A stretch of 64,000 nucleotides of DNA, taken from assembly GCF_003363775.1 (NCBI RefSeq), contig NZ_CP031376.1:806001-870000 (forward strand), in the 5' to 3' direction. Below are positions 1 through 11,566 of the stretch, piece by piece; position 1 is the first letter of the stretch, and every line of letters begins with the position of its first letter. The notes under the pieces are model-generated. The model was not told the origin of the DNA and ran no database searches. It worked only from the letters and a program-made list of their open reading frames with translations. The translations under genes and the position numbers were made by a program. Source of the stretch: Spiroplasma alleghenense. Its GTDB lineage: Bacteria > Bacillota_I > Bacilli_A > Mycoplasmatales > Mycoplasmataceae.

Positions 1-607
1 CAAAAGTATATTCCTTGATTGGTAAGTTTAAAATTCCACAAATTTCATCAATATTGGGTTTTATTAAAAATGGTTTTGAACTTAATGCTTTTAACATCAC
101 AGTTCCTGTAGCATCTAAGATAAACTTAGCTCCTACATTATTGGCAATAACCCCAATTTGAGCGTAAATATCATTAGGAATCCCTTTGGCAATTGAACCC
201 GCGGCGACAATAATATCGTCTTTGGTAATTTTTGATTTTAAATAATCCAATAAATCTTTTCAAGTTTTGGCTTGAGTGGTAAATCCCAAACCATTTAACT
301 CAGTTTCTTCTTTAAGACTTAAATTTTTAATTTTGTAATTTGTTCGGGTTTTTCCCGGATTGAAAAAGAAGTGGTTGGGCACTTTAACTTCATCAAACTT
401 ATCTAAAAAGATTGACTTGTTATCTGCCCCCATCACCCCAGTGGCTTGCACTTGGTTTTCTAGATTATTTAGAATAATCGCCACATTAATTCCTTTACCC
501 CCAACAACTTGATATTCGTTTTGGTAATAATTGGTTTGTTTAATGGTAAAGTTATCAGACTCGATTATATGATCGATTGCGGGATTCAAAGTAATTGAAT
601 ATATCAT
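1..607 (-). CDS. fruK: 1-phosphofructokinase, 3' end beyond window
   Basis: PfkB-family sugar kinase that phosphorylates fructose 1-phosphate to fructose 1,6-bisphosphate after PTS uptake. The N-terminus reads MIYSITLNPAIDHII, followed by the GGKGINVA substrate-binding motif near residues 36-43, both typical of FruK/LacC-type kinases. An in-frame TGA at 260-262 is read as Trp; the frame then stays open to the window edge, so the C-terminus with the catalytic GAGD region is not visible. The ATG at 605-607 has a GAGG Shine-Dalgarno that lies in the end of fruR, only 3 bases upstream. LacC or another PfkB kinase is possible, but the FruR-type regulator directly upstream favours fruK. Confidence 0.9.
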
Positions 608-610
608 TTC

Positions 611-1312
611 TTAATCCTCGCTTATTACGGTAACTTGACTTTTAGTTGCAAATTTAATAAATGATTTTGAATTAAATTTAGAACGATCCGCTAATGCAAA
701 AGCAAAGCGAGATTGCTTGATCGCTTGTTCTTTAACCTGAGCCTCATCATCATCGGTTGTATAGAGATTAAACTCATTATCAACAGCATTGGCACCAATA
801 AAGGCTAAATCAAATGAATACTGTTGAATTGACTTAATAGCCTCATATCCAATAATGGCTCCTGTTTTAGGTTTAAAACGACCCCCAAGAATGTGAACAA
901 AGTTGTTACCGTTTTTAGTCAATTCTTGGGCATTAATAATTGAATTGGTTAAGATTCTTAGCTCCAACTCGGGTTTAATAATTTGAGATAAATAATAAGT
1001 ATTTGAACCAGCATCCAAAAATATGGTTTCCCCTTTTTTGATGCAATCCAAAGCTTTAGCAGCGATTTGTTTTTTAGCAATAATATTTTCACTTAGTTTT
1101 TGATCTAACATCTCTTCGGCCACGTTTTTGTCTCTTAATGGCTTCGCTCCCCCATGAACACGGATAATTAGGCCTTGTTCCTCTAGTTCTAGCAAATCCC
1201 GTCGAATCGTGGTAAAAGCGACATTTAAATCTTGAACCATATCTTCTACTATTGATAATTCTTTACCATTAATATAATTAAGTATTAATGACTGTCGCTC
1301 CGCTTTTATCAT
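611..1312 (-). CDS. fruR: DeoR-family transcriptional regulator, FruR-like
   Basis: A 233-residue DeoR-type repressor. The N-terminal winged helix-turn-helix carries the family pattern around TIRRDLLELEEQGLIIRVHGGA, and the C-terminal sugar-phosphate-sensing domain has the DAGSNTYYL and GANAVD motifs of DeoRC proteins. The chosen ATG at 1310-1312 has an AGGGGTG ribosome site; a longer open frame upstream only encodes low-complexity Phe from a poly-purine tract. It lies 3 bases before fruK, so it probably senses fructose 1-phosphate and represses its own fructose operon. The effector is inferred from family and context, not seen in sequence. Confidence 0.88.
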   Translation of the reverse strand: MIKAERQSLILNYINGKELSIVEDMVQDLNVAFTTIRRDLLELEEQGLIIRVHGGAKPLRDKNVAEEMLDQKLSENIIAKKQIAAKALDCIKKGETIFLDAGSNTYYLSQIIKPELELRILTNSIINAQELTKNGNNFVHILGGRFKPKTGAIIGYEAIKSIQQYSFDLAFIGANAVDNEFNLYTTDDDEAQVKEQAIKQSRFAFALADRSKFNSKSFIKFATKSQVTVISED

Positions 1313-1328
1313 TACTTCACCCCTAATA

Positions 1329-1337
1329 ATTATAACA
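1329..1337 (-). promoter_or_regulatory. Extended -10 promoter of fruR operon
   Basis: The minus strand reads TGTTATAAT, an extended -10 element, about 16 bases before the fruR start codon. Transcription would begin close to the ribosome site and give a very short leader. No good -35 is needed or seen. Confidence 0.5.
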
Positions 1338-1352
1338 ACAAAACAAGAAAAA

Positions 1353-1393
1353 AACCAAAAAAAACCAAAAAAAACCATTTTATTTAAATGGTT
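1353..1393 (-). terminator. Rho-independent terminator of 1380-1976 gene
   Basis: On the minus strand an 8-bp stem (AACCATTT / AAATGGTT, 5-base loop, 1373-1393) is followed by interrupted T-runs. It begins inside the last codons of the membrane-protein gene and separates that gene from the fructose operon. Confidence 0.65.
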
Positions 1394-1976
1394 TTATCTC
1401 TAAATTTCCTTCATTTCTAAAGGTTTTTTGAAAGGTAAAATAATAGACTCACCCAAACAAAGGGATCAATAAACAAACATGTCGCATTGAATTATAGTAA
1501 TCCCCGATTCCCTTAACATAAATTATAATTGCCAGAATTAGAGCGATTATATATAAAATGAAAAATAAAAAATTTGCTAAAAGTATGAATGAAAGAATTT
1601 CTAAAATTGCAAAGATACCACTTATGATTGACGCAAATAAAATTGGAGTCCAGAAAATATTGCTCAATGTTAATAATATTCCAGAAGCAACAATAACACT
1701 AATTAGGAAGTACCTTTGGTTAAGTCGAAAATTTCCCACATTTATAAAAAATATTTGGTATAGTCATTCAATTCACTTAGGAACCGAAATTAGAAAATTT
1801 CTCAAAAAATAAAGAACGACTAAAAAGAAAATAACTACAATTGTAACTCCCAGAGAAATGAATGAGGTTTCATTTTGATCATCATTAAATGGCCAAGTAA
1901 TAAAAATTAAAGTTCAGATTAATAACGTAAATAATAATAGCGATATGATAACGCTAGGAATACACTTATTTTTCAC
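1380..1976 (-). CDS. Hypothetical multi-pass membrane protein
   Basis: Not recognised. The 198-residue product has about five hydrophobic segments (residues ~8-28, 41-60, 88-110, 112-150 as one or two helices, and near 170) joined by short polar loops, and a basic C-terminal tail. Four TGA codons are read as Trp. The start is a GTG at 1974-1976 preceded by AAGAGG at good distance; internal starts lack this. It stands alone between a terminator and a divergent exported protein. No transporter or enzyme motif is visible, so only an integral membrane location is supported. Confidence 0.6.
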
Positions 1977-2185
1977 AAAAACCTCTTCTTGAACCTTTCT
2001 TCTAATCTTGGTGTAAATAAATTATATTATCATATTTCAAATAGTCAAACTTTTTTAATTTATAATTTAATTTTTTCTTGACTTTGTATAATTTGGTAGT
2101 ATTCTTTTAGTAGAAAGAAGTTGCAGTCAAGATTTAATAATTGGCTATAATAGTTAAAATCTATTAGCCTAGAAAAGAGGTACTT
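1977..2185. other. Intergenic region between divergent genes
   Basis: About 210 AT-rich bases between two divergent genes. It contains a TATAAT at 2146-2151 pointing to the plus-strand gene, with a weak TTGCAG 19 bases upstream, and TTGACT/TATAAT-like elements near 2078-2097. No further RNA gene or repeat is seen. Confidence 0.4.
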
Positions 2186-2845
2186 ATGAAAGTATTGCTC
2201 CCAATTTTATTAAGTTCAGGTCTTGTAGTTCAACCTGTCGCCAATATTAATTTATCTCAAGAAAAAGTTGACAATAGATCAACTGATGCAGAGATATTTA
2301 GAAATAATATCGACCAATTAAATGCAATATCCAAAGAGGAATTAAAAGAGACTCTTTATTCCTTAGGAGATAAAACATTGTTTAATACTTCAAAACTAGA
2401 AGCCCTTATGAAAAATAAAGAGGTAACAGGGATTACTGAAATTATTAGTTATTTTAAAGATTTCAGCTTTGAAACTAAAATACTTGATAGTTCTTTAAAT
2501 AAGATGTTCGATAAAGATATCAATGGTAAATCTATGCAATTTTGAAAATTTAAAGCAATATCATTTTGGTACACTTGAATCTCTGGATATTGAATTGCAA
2601 ATTTTAATGACGAATTTTCAAAAGATATTGCTGGGGGTTCATCAATTACATCAGATAATACAGGAATATTTTCAGATGCGACCGGAGGTATACCAATATT
2701 ATCAGGAGTGGCATCCGGACTTTCTGCAGTCCTATATGGTATTTCAGAAATATTTGAAAAAAATAACCAGGGTAACGGAGTATATATTAATTTTCTAACA
2801 TTGGTACCTGTAGGTTGAGGCCCTTCAACTGAAAATTGAAACTAA
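2186..2845 (+). CDS. Putative exported protein, unknown function
   Basis: Not recognised. The 219-residue product starts with a short hydrophobic signal-like segment (MKVLLPILLSSGLVV), followed by a charged helical part to about residue 115. The C-terminal half is different: rich in Gly, Ser and Trp, with a small-residue stretch GGIPILSGVASGLSAVLYG that could insert in a membrane. Six Trp codons are TGA or TGG, clustered in this second half, and translation ends at 2843-2845. AGAGG lies before the ATG and a perfect terminator follows. No Cys lipobox is seen, so it is probably secreted or membrane-associated rather than a lipoprotein. A bacteriocin-like or surface role would be speculation. 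Confidence 0.6.
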
Positions 2846-2850
2846 TTAAA

Positions 2851-2894
2851 AATAATCTTTCAAGAATTTAGATTCTTTGAAAGATTATTTTTTT
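2851..2894. terminator. Bidirectional terminator hairpin
   Basis: A long stem (arms 2851-2866 and 2873-2889 with one bulge) followed by T7 on the plus strand and A-rich on the other side. It sits between convergent genes, so it can serve both the exported protein and the downstream dipeptidase gene. Confidence 0.8.
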
Positions 2895-4245
2895 AATGAT
2901 GGCTACAAATTTCACTTAAAGCTTGAGTGTAAATAAATAGTTGCTTTTTGAATTCTTCTTCATAAACCCACTCGTTGACTCCGTGAAGTGTGAGGTTTTT
3001 AAGATTTAAAGCTCCTCCAAAAGCAATTGCATTGTCAATTTCCTTAGCATAAGTTCCTCCCCCAATTGCGCAAGGCGGGGTTTGAGAATCTTTGGTAATA
3101 TCTAAAAATGCCTTATGCATAATTTTAAGCATTCAATGTTCTTTGTCAAATAAAAATCCTTGATTGTAATGATGAGTTTGAACTTTTAAATTAAAGGGTT
3201 TTAATGCCACAGATAACTTGTCAATAATGTCTTTTTCATAATCTATTGTTGCGGGAATATCCAATTGTAAGGCAATTCTTTGTTGGGTATTATTAATTTC
3301 AACAATTGATAATCCAAAAGTTAAAGTCCCTGAATCATCTTCAATTGGACCAAAAATCGCTTTTAGGTCATAATTATTTTGTAAATATTGATTTATAAAA
3401 CTAACCATATCACCTGAGATTTTTATATCTTTCAGTGACTCACACAATAATAGTACAGGACTAATTCCCCAATCAGGCAGTCCTGCATGAGTTTGCTTAC
3501 CATAAATTTCTAAACTTTCACTTGTATCTTTATTCACAATTCCACGTTTATTTAAATTTTCTTTTACCAAAGCTTTTTTAATTCCTTGATATTCAGCTTT
3601 ACCATCAACAATATTATAAGTATCTCCCGATTTAATTTGATATTCCAAATTTTCTTCTCCGGTGATATTTATTCATGCTAGCGATTTTTCCCCAAAAACA
3701 TAAGGAAAGCAAGCATCAGGAACGTATCCCAAATCTGGTTGGCCAAAATCTTGTAAGTATTTTTTAACACAACGGTTTTCATTTTCTTCATCTAGTCCAA
3801 AAAATAAACGAATTTTATATTGGCCTTCAAAATTATGATCTTTTAAATATTTTACAGCCATTATATTATTAGCTGTTGGTCCTTTATCATCAAAGGTCCC
3901 TCGACCATAAAGTTTATCCCCAACTTGATTTAGTTCAAAAGGATTATAGGTTCACTCACTTAAGTTTCCAGGACTAACAACATCTAAATGGCAGAAAATT
4001 ACAAACAATTTATCTCCCCTACCAAAATCAGCGTAACCATAATTTTTATCAACATCTTTGTAACACTCTAGGCCCATATCTTTACAAAATTGTAAAGTAA
4101 AGTCTAGGACTTTATTATTTTCTTCCCCATAAGGAAAATTCTTGTTACTTTCATCCATCACTGAAGGATACGATATTAGTTGGCTTAATAGTTTTTTGCT
4201 ATCGGGAAAATAAGTTTCCTCTAATAAATTGAAATCTATTTTCAT
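2893..4245 (-). CDS. pepV: M20 family dipeptidase, PepV/Sapep type
   Basis: A 450-residue cytosolic metallopeptidase that hydrolyses dipeptides with two active-site metals (Zn or Mn), useful in an amino-acid auxotroph. Visible M20 signatures are the metal ligand motif FCHLDVVSPG near residue 85, GRGTFDDKGP near 118 and the catalytic-Glu motif GLDEENENR near 155; the C-terminal IGGGTYAK is typical of PepV. Three TGA codons are read as Trp (after NLSE, after EKSLA and after DKEH). The ATG at 4243-4245 follows AAAGGTGG; an upstream GTG in frame overlaps this ribosome site and was rejected. It reads away from the membrane-protein gene at 4352. Exact substrate preference is not predictable. Confidence 0.85.
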
Positions 4246-4301
4246 TTCTACCACCTTTCAAGTTAATCAAATCACAATTTAAAAAAAAGTCCAGTTTATT
4301 G

Positions 4302-4329
4302 TTGACTAATTTGAAAACAATAATATGAT
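4302..4329 (+). promoter_or_regulatory. Promoter for 4352 membrane-protein gene
   Basis: TTGACT (4302-4307), 16 bases, TATGAT (4324-4329). It ends about 22 bases before the start codon, and a good AAAGGAG ribosome site lies in between. Confidence 0.65.
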
Positions 4330-4351
4330 TAGGGCGAAAGGAGTAATAAAA

Positions 4352-5290
4352 ATGTTTTATGTAAAAAATTTATGAAGCTTAACCAAGATAAACTGGAAGC
4401 TTTTACTAATTCGTACTAGTCTAGCTTTTAGCGGGCTTTTCATAGCAAGTTTAGGAACTAAAATTTATCTACCGTTAACTGTTGGATCAGGAAATGTTGA
4501 CTTTGCAATTTTTTCGATGTTGACAATGTTCATCCCCGGGGCAATTCAAAGTCATAGTTCAGATTCTACAACAATAGGAAAAGTTGACCCAACTGTAAAC
4601 GAAAATTACTACTACTTATATTTAATGTTATTTTATTTTATACTACTTTTATTTGTAATTCTTTTTACTGTTTTAAGATGTCTAAGAGAATATCGAAAAA
4701 CTAAAGACCGCGAAATTATTTCAAGAGCAATTGTTTTAGTAATCGGGGATATAATCTTAATGTTTGTAGGGCCTTTATTCCTACAAATTCACCAGGGTTA
4801 CTTTCAATATTCAGGCTTTCAAGATTGACTAGTTAGTCTTTCACAAAATAATACCCCTTCTGGCCATTTAGCAATGGTTTGAGTTTTCTTTGGAGCATTT
4901 TTATTATATTGCTTTGGAGTAGCTGTGCTAGTTTGGTCAAAAGTTTTTAATGGACCTTATAATTCTGTGGCAACCGAATTTATGGGTTTAACTAAATGAA
5001 GTTATCTGCAAAGTCGAATTCTATGAGATGTTATCATTTTCTTATTTGCCCTAACGATGTTCTTATCAGCCCCGGGATATTCTTGAGATGTTAAAGTAGC
5101 TTTCTTCTCAAATTATTTAGTATTTGGTATGATAATATTTACTTTTGGAACCGGATTAGCGATAAACTTTTTCTTACCAATTTTAAAAAAAATCTGAAAT
5201 CACGAGAAACTTTATCTAAGTGTTAATGAATATGAAAAACGTCTTAAAATGATTGAAAAAATTAACAAAAATAATAGCACAACCGCTTAA
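4352..5290 (+). CDS. YczE/YyaS/YitT-like integral membrane protein
   Basis: A 312-residue protein with about seven hydrophobic segments. The second half contains GPYNSVATEFMGLTKWSY followed by SRILWDVIIFLFAL, a layout that recalls the GP-x-D/N-x-L and R-x(3)-D segments of the YczE/YitT family, whose biochemical function is unknown. The N-terminal part has the matching FSGLFIASLGTKIYL stretch. Eleven or so Trp codons are mostly TGA, so in a standard code the gene looks shattered. The C-terminus is a charged, Lys-rich tail. It has its own promoter and is followed by pgsA in the same direction, possibly cotranscribed. Family assignment is by eye and moderate. Confidence 0.55.
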
Positions 5291-5383
5291 AACATTGCCC
5301 TCTAAAGTAATAATATAATTTTTTTAAATTGCATTATTAATGTAATATAATTATTTTATATTTATTTAAGAAAAGAGGTATTT

Positions 5384-6070
5384 ATGAATTGAGCTAATCG
5401 TATCACAATGGTCAGATTATTGTTAATTCCAGTCATTATAATAATGATGATAATTTATCAATTTCCTAATTCGCCATTATTTGATGCTTGAAATCAGACT
5501 ATTGAGATTGGAGAAAATTATAAACTTCCAATAGCATACTTAGTGGCAGGAATACTATTTATTACTGCTGCTTTAACTGACTTTTTAGACGGTTATGTTG
5601 CTAGAAAATTTAATCAAGTTACAACTTTTGGTAAGTTTTTTGATTCAATCGCTGATAAAATTCTAACTAACACAGTTCTAATTGTGTTTGCTTGTGCTGG
5701 AATTATTCCAGTTTGAATGGCTGTTATATTAATTGGAAGAGATTTTCTAATTGACGTAGTTCGTCAAATTTTAGCAACAAAAAAAGTTGTAATGGCTGCC
5801 AATCAGCTTGGACGCGTTAAAGCGGCAGTCGAGATGGTTGGAATGAGCTTGCTGTTCTTTGCTGGTTTTAGAATGTTTAATGGTTCGGTTCACGGGACCG
5901 GAACTTTTGATGAATTTGGTTGAATAAATCAATTATTAATGATTCCGATGTATGTGGCAACAGTTTTGTCAATTACTTCTGCTGGGGTTTACATTTACTT
6001 TAATCGCAAAGAATTATTTGATACTAGCGTAATCGAAAGAAAGACCAAACCTAAAAATGAGAAAAAATAA
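5384..6070 (+). CDS. pgsA: CDP-diacylglycerol-glycerol-3-phosphate 3-phosphatidyltransferase
   Basis: Membrane enzyme that makes phosphatidylglycerol phosphate from CDP-diacylglycerol and glycerol 3-phosphate, the entry to phosphatidylglycerol and cardiolipin. The CDP-alcohol phosphatidyltransferase signature D-G-x2-A-R-x8-G-x3-D-x3-D is complete: it begins at DGYVARKF and ends at FFDSIADK (about residues 73-95). The product is 228 residues with four to five membrane helices; the family is usually 180-230. Four TGA codons encode Trp. AAGAGG precedes the ATG. Its last 14 bases overlap the start of the next gene in another frame, which suggests translational coupling. Confidence 0.92.
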
Positions 6071-6869
6071 AGCTCAAATTAATCAAGAAAAATGAGCCAT
6101 TGTTACTGGAGCTAGCAAAGGTATTGGTTATGGATATTGCAAAAAATTATTAGATTTAGGTTGGAATGTTGTTGCTGTTGCCAGAAATACAGATTCTTTA
6201 GATAAGCTTTCTAAGGAATATACACAACAAATTGTCTTGAAAATTAATTTAGATTTAAGTGATCCAAAAAACAGTTATAAATTGTTTGAGGATACCAAAA
6301 ATATGCCAATTTCATTAATAATCAATAATGCTGGTCGAGGTGTTTTAGGTGATTTTGACAAAGCTGATTTAGAACAAGAGTTAAATATGATTGATTTGAA
6401 TATTAAATCTTTACACATTTTGACAAAATTATTCACTCAAAGGTTTTCAGAAAATGAAATCGGTCGCATTATTAACATCGCAAGCGTAGTGGCCTTCCTT
6501 CCAGGCCCAGGTTTTGCAAGCTATTATGCTTCAAAGGCCTATGTTCAAAGTTTGGGTTCAGCAATTAATCATGAATTAAAAACTAAGAAATCAAAAAGCA
6601 GAGTTATAACAATTTGTCCAGGACCATTAAAAACGGGTTTTACCCAAAGAAGCAGAAATGAATTAGAAAATAAAACTGAATTCACTTCCCAAAGTAAAGA
6701 CGTTACCAATTTTGTCAATATTAGTTTAAAAAAAGCTTTGAAGGCGAAAAGAAGAAACTACTTTATAATTGGTTTTAGAAACAGATTTTTAAACAAGCTA
6801 ATGATGTTTATTCCAAAATCATGATCCATGAACGCCGTTTATCGTTACAATCGTAAAAATAACAAATAA
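6057..6869 (+). CDS. SDR-family NAD(P)-dependent oxidoreductase
   Basis: A 270-residue classical short-chain dehydrogenase/reductase. The Rossmann motif TGASKGIG is at residues 17-24, NNAG follows near 89, and the catalytic Ser-Tyr-Lys set appears as IASVVAF followed by YYASK. A PGPLKTGF segment after the active site is the usual substrate/cofactor loop. The C-terminal ~40 residues are basic and hydrophobic, as in SDRs that associate with membranes. The ATG overlaps the end of pgsA by 14 bases, so the two form a small operon closed by a strong terminator. A role in lipid metabolism would fit the neighbour, but the substrate is unknown. Confidence 0.82.
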
Positions 6870-6870
6870 A

Positions 6871-6897
6871 AAATTATCCTCGCGGATAATTTTTTTG
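6871..6897. terminator. Bidirectional terminator between SDR gene and pgk
   Basis: A perfect 9-bp stem AAATTATCC / GGATAATTT with loop TCGC, T-run on the plus strand and an A-run on the other side. It lies between convergent transcripts. Confidence 0.85.
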
Positions 6898-6907
6898 TTT
6901 AATTTTA

Positions 6908-8107
6908 TTATTTGTTTTGAATAGCTTCAACACCGGGTAAAACTTTACCTTCCATGTATTCTAATGAAGCTCCTCCACCAGTTGAGATATGAGTGAATTT
7001 TTCTTTAAATCCTAATTGGATTGCTGCTGCAGCAGAGTCTCCACCTCCAATTAAAGTGAAAGCTCCTTTTAAGTTTGCGATTGCTTCACAAACAGCAACT
7101 GTTCCCTTTTTAAAGTTTTCCATTTCAAATACTCCCATTGGTCCATTTCAAGCAACAGTCTTAGCTCCTGCTAATTCTTTTTGGAATAATTCAATTGATT
7201 TAGGTCCAATGTCTAGTCCCATTACATCATCGGGTAAATCAACACCTGAGAAAGTTGGAGTTACATCTTTGAATTCAGCAGCATTAGCTGAATCGATTGG
7301 TAAAATAATTTTACCATTTGATTTTTTTAAGTATTCTTTTGCAAGATCAATTTTATCAGCCTCTAAAAGAGATTTACCGATTTTGTGCCCTTGAGCAGCG
7401 AAGAATGTATAAGCCATTCCTCCCCCAATAATAATTTTGTCAGCTTTAGTTAACAAGTTATCGATAACACCGATTTTGTCAGAAACTTTAGCTCCCCCAA
7501 TAATAGCTACAAATGGGTGCTCAGGTTTATCAACCCCTTGAGCAAGCATTTCTAATTCTTTTTGAACTAAAAAACCTACGCATGATTCTTTTATATTTTT
7601 TGAGATTCCTACGTTTGACGCATGTGCTCTGTGGGCTGTTCCAAAAGCATCGTTAACAAAAATATCTCCAAGTCCTGCTCAGTATTTACCTAAGTCAGCG
7701 TCGTTTTTACTTTCCGCTTTCACAACTTCATTGTTTTTAACATCTTCAAAACGAGTATTTTCTAATAATAGAATTTCCCCTTCTTTTAGACCGTCAATAG
7801 CAGCTTCTAATTCAGCTCCGCGAGTATTTGGTACAAAAACCACTTTTTGACCAATTGCTTTTTCTAATGCAATAGCGATTGGTGCTAATGATTTTTTAGC
7901 CTTATCTTCCTCGGTTTTAATTCGGCTTAAGTGTGATAATAAAACGATTTTAGCTTTATTTTTAACCAAATGTTTAATTGTTGGTAAAGCAGCTTGAATA
8001 CGATTATCGTCTGTAATAGCTCCGTCTTTTAATGGTACGTTGAAGTCAACACGAACTAGGACTTTTTTTCCTGTCACATCAACTTCGTTTAAAGTTTTTT
8101 TGTTCAT
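6908..8107 (-). CDS. pgk: Phosphoglycerate kinase
   Basis: Glycolytic kinase that transfers phosphate from 1,3-bisphosphoglycerate to ADP, one of the two substrate-level ATP steps of glycolysis. The 399-residue protein has the N-terminal [11 protein letters not shown] signature, HLSR, and the C-terminal nucleotide-binding IGGGDSAAA and STGGGASLE motifs. Two TGA codons encode Trp (before AGLGD and before NGPMG). The start ATG at 8105-8107 follows AAAGGAG; an upstream in-frame ATG precedes that site and was not used. It follows gap in the same direction, but a strong terminator lies between, so it probably has its own promoter in 8108-8228. Confidence 0.97.
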
Positions 8108-8228
8108 TTCTTTTCTCCTTTTACTTAACATTTATATTTTAATTGAAAATAGCTGCTTTGATTGAAAATAATAAAAAATCTATCTAAAAAAATTTCCCTG
8201 GAATTTTTTTTAAATAACCAATATTAAA

Positions 8229-8270
8229 AGATATTTAAAAAATGACCGAAAGGTCATTTTTTAAATATCT
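8229..8270 (-). terminator. Terminator of gap
   Basis: A 19-bp perfect stem (8229-8247 with 8252-8270) around a GAAA tetraloop. On the minus strand its AT-rich lower stem and following TTTTAAT give the terminator for gap. Confidence 0.85.
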
Positions 8271-8296
8271 AAATAAAATTAGTTTTTTTCTTTTAA

Positions 8297-9313
<1,017 letters not shown>

Positions 9314-9437
9314 TCTAATCTCCCTTTTGTTCTACAATAGTTATTTTATACTTATTTGATTTATTAAAGGGAATTATGAGTCAATATTTTTTTGTTTTTT
9401 TTATCGTTTTTGATTTTTTTGATAGAAATTTTTCCAA

Positions 9438-10337
9438 TTAACTATGACGTTTATTTTCTCCGTTAATCATTAAATCCTCAATTACCAAGCCTTTAATTCT
9501 TTCGGTAAATCTTTTAGTCTTCATTTTGATAATTTCACGATCATTGTTATTAATATCTGCAACCCCATAAATTGCATCTAGTTTATTTAACCTAAAATTA
9601 GCTGAAAAGAAGGTGGGTTTTTTGTTTTCCATACGGTAATTTAGTAAAGTAAATAGGATTTCATCTCTTGAGTAAGCTGTAACAACCTCTCCTCCAATAT
9701 CATCAAGAAATAAATAGTCAACTCTCATCAAACTTCTTAAAAGATTTTCTTTTTGCAGTTCGTTATTTGAAAAACCATCTTTAACGGTTTTTATAAGATT
9801 TGAAACTGTTATAAAAGCTACCTTATTTTTTTGAGCAAATTGATTAGCAGTTATTTGTAATAAAAAAGTTTTCCCAACCCCAGGTAGTCCAGATAAAAAG
9901 ACCCCTTTTTTATAGTTATTTTTAATGATTGTATTAATTAATTTTACGTACCTTACTCGAGATTCATCAACCACTTCACCGGCTTTTAGCTTTTTATCAT
10001 AACTTGAAATTGTTTCAAAATTATCATCAACATTATAGTCACAGTATACAAAATTCTTCTTAATTTCATAGTTTTTATTAGTCTTCATTCAGTGTAAACA
10101 ATGTCTGCTTCCTGAATAAAACATTTTATGGTTTCATTCCAAAAATGGTTGATATCCTTTAGGAACTTGTTGGCACTCTTCTATATATCCTTGTGAACAT
10201 TCTTGATAGTTTTCCAAGAAAATTTCGAGAAATTCTTGATTTGCCTCCATATCAGATTTAGTGATTTTGTGCTCTTTCATAAAATCTTTTAAGGAATTAA
10301 ATTCATTAATTTTAGCAATTAAATCTGATGTCTTCAT
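9438..10337 (-). CDS. dnaI: Primosomal protein, helicase loader DnaI
   Basis: AAA+ ATPase that loads the replicative DNA helicase at oriC and at restarting forks, working with DnaB and DnaD as in Bacillus. The product is 299 residues, close to B. subtilis DnaI. The N-terminal part carries the PKGYQPFLEW segment typical of DnaI. The ATPase domain has Walker A GLPGVGKT (about residue 150) and Walker B YLFLDDIG. Two TGA-Trp codons split it under the standard code. TAGGAG precedes the ATG, 14 bases after dnaB, so dnaB and dnaI are coupled. Confidence 0.92.
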
Positions 10338-10351
10338 TTTTTCAGCTCCTA

Positions 10352-11566
10352 TCAGATTAGTTTAGATTGATACGCTTCAGGTTCGCTATTTGAATCCCAA
10401 TCAATTGATGCCACAATATCTTTAAACTTCTCAACTACCTTTGTTTTTGAAGTTGATTTTTTGGCTTGATTATTTTTTAGTGATTCCTTGTGAGCTTGTT
10501 TTAAATAGTTCATTAAATCAATGGTTTTAGTTATTTTTAAATCTTGAACTGATTGGGCAATTTTTATTAAATAATTACCAACAATTTCATGAGAGTTTTT
10601 GTAATAAGAAAACTCTAACAAACAGTTTATGATACCATTATTAAATTTAAAATCATTTTGTAAAGTTTTGATAATATTTTTTGAAGCAGAGGTTAAAGTT
10701 TTACCATCTCTTAAAAGTTCTAAATAATTAATGGGATCAATTTCTTCCATTTCACGGCATTTTTTTACAGCAACTAAATCACAATTGTTTTCTGTCATTT
10801 CAACGTTTTTAACAGTAATAAAATCAAATAAAACCTCAGGACTTAAAATATCGTTTTCATAATCATAGCAAATTAAAATTGCTTCTAAAACTTGAGCAGT
10901 ATTTAACTGATATAGACTTGCAATCTTTTTGAAAGTACTTTTATAAATCACTGTATTTAAATTGATAGTTATATTTTTTTCCTTTAATTTATCCATTATT
11001 TCTGCTACTGAAATCTTGTTTTGGATTTGCTCAGCATGGCGTTTTTTTAATTTCATTACTGATGGATTTAAATCTAATAAACTAATAGCATCTTCTTGGA
11101 AGACTTTTGAAAAAGTAGCTTTTTCTTCAATATACTCATCTGATGAAACACAATCATCACGAAAAATATATGTTACAACTTCAAATTCCTCTTTACCAAT
11201 TTTTTTTAAAAGAGCTTTTGAGTAAATTTCGTCACTTAAAAATTCGCTTGGTTCTAATGGGGCATATACATTAAATAGTTTTTTACTATTATCTTTTTTA
11301 GTCATTATCTTTAATAAACCCATTGCCGAAAGTTTTTCAATATCTTTTTTTAGATTTACCAAGGTTAAAGAACTAATTTTGGCCAAACGCGAAATGTCAA
11401 ATTCTTTTTTCTTGAATTCTTTTTGCAATCCCGCTTCATTAACAAGGCAATTAAACACAGAAAAAGCACCACTTCCAATGATTGGTAAATATAAATATTG
11501 TAGTGTTTTTAAGTCGTAATTGCTAGAATTATTTTTAAGATTAATTTTATAACTATAATTTTCCAT
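10352..11566 (-). CDS. dnaB: Replication initiation and membrane attachment protein DnaB
   Basis: Bacillus-type DnaB (not the helicase), a DnaD/DnaB2-domain protein that takes part in helicase loading at the origin. The 404-residue protein has the N-terminal winged-helix region (around residues 25-105, with LPIIGSGAFSVFNCLV) and two downstream DnaB/DnaD-type helical repeats; the end is Lys/Ser-rich and probably flexible. It has no TGA-Trp codon before its single TAA stop. Its place directly before dnaI supports the call more than the sequence alone, since this family diverges quickly. The ribosome site AAAGG is a little far from the ATG. Confidence 0.85.
   Translation of the reverse strand: MENYSYKINLKNNSSNYDLKTLQYLYLPIIGSGAFSVFNCLVNEAGLQKEFKKKEFDISRLAKISSLTLVNLKKDIEKLSAMGLLKIMTKKDNSKKLFNVYAPLEPSEFLSDEIYSKALLKKIGKEEFEVVTYIFRDDCVSSDEYIEEKATFSKVFQEDAISLLDLNPSVMKLKKRHAEQIQNKISVAEIMDKLKEKNITINLNTVIYKSTFKKIASLYQLNTAQVLEAILICYDYENDILSPEVLFDFITVKNVEMTENNCDLVAVKKCREMEEIDPINYLELLRDGKTLTSASKNIIKTLQNDFKFNNGIINCLLEFSYYKNSHEIVGNYLIKIAQSVQDLKITKTIDLMNYLKQAHKESLKNNQAKKSTSKTKVVEKFKDIVASIDWDSNSEPEAYQSKLI

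Noticed and set aside
1558-1812. Plus-strand 84-residue open frame
   Set aside because: It lies fully inside the antisense membrane-protein gene (1380-1976), has Lys/Ile composition of a shadow frame and no ribosome site.
1981-2185. Possible IS or phage remains in the intergenic region
   Set aside because: No transposase fragment, inverted terminal repeats or direct repeats were seen; no mobile element is supported in the window.
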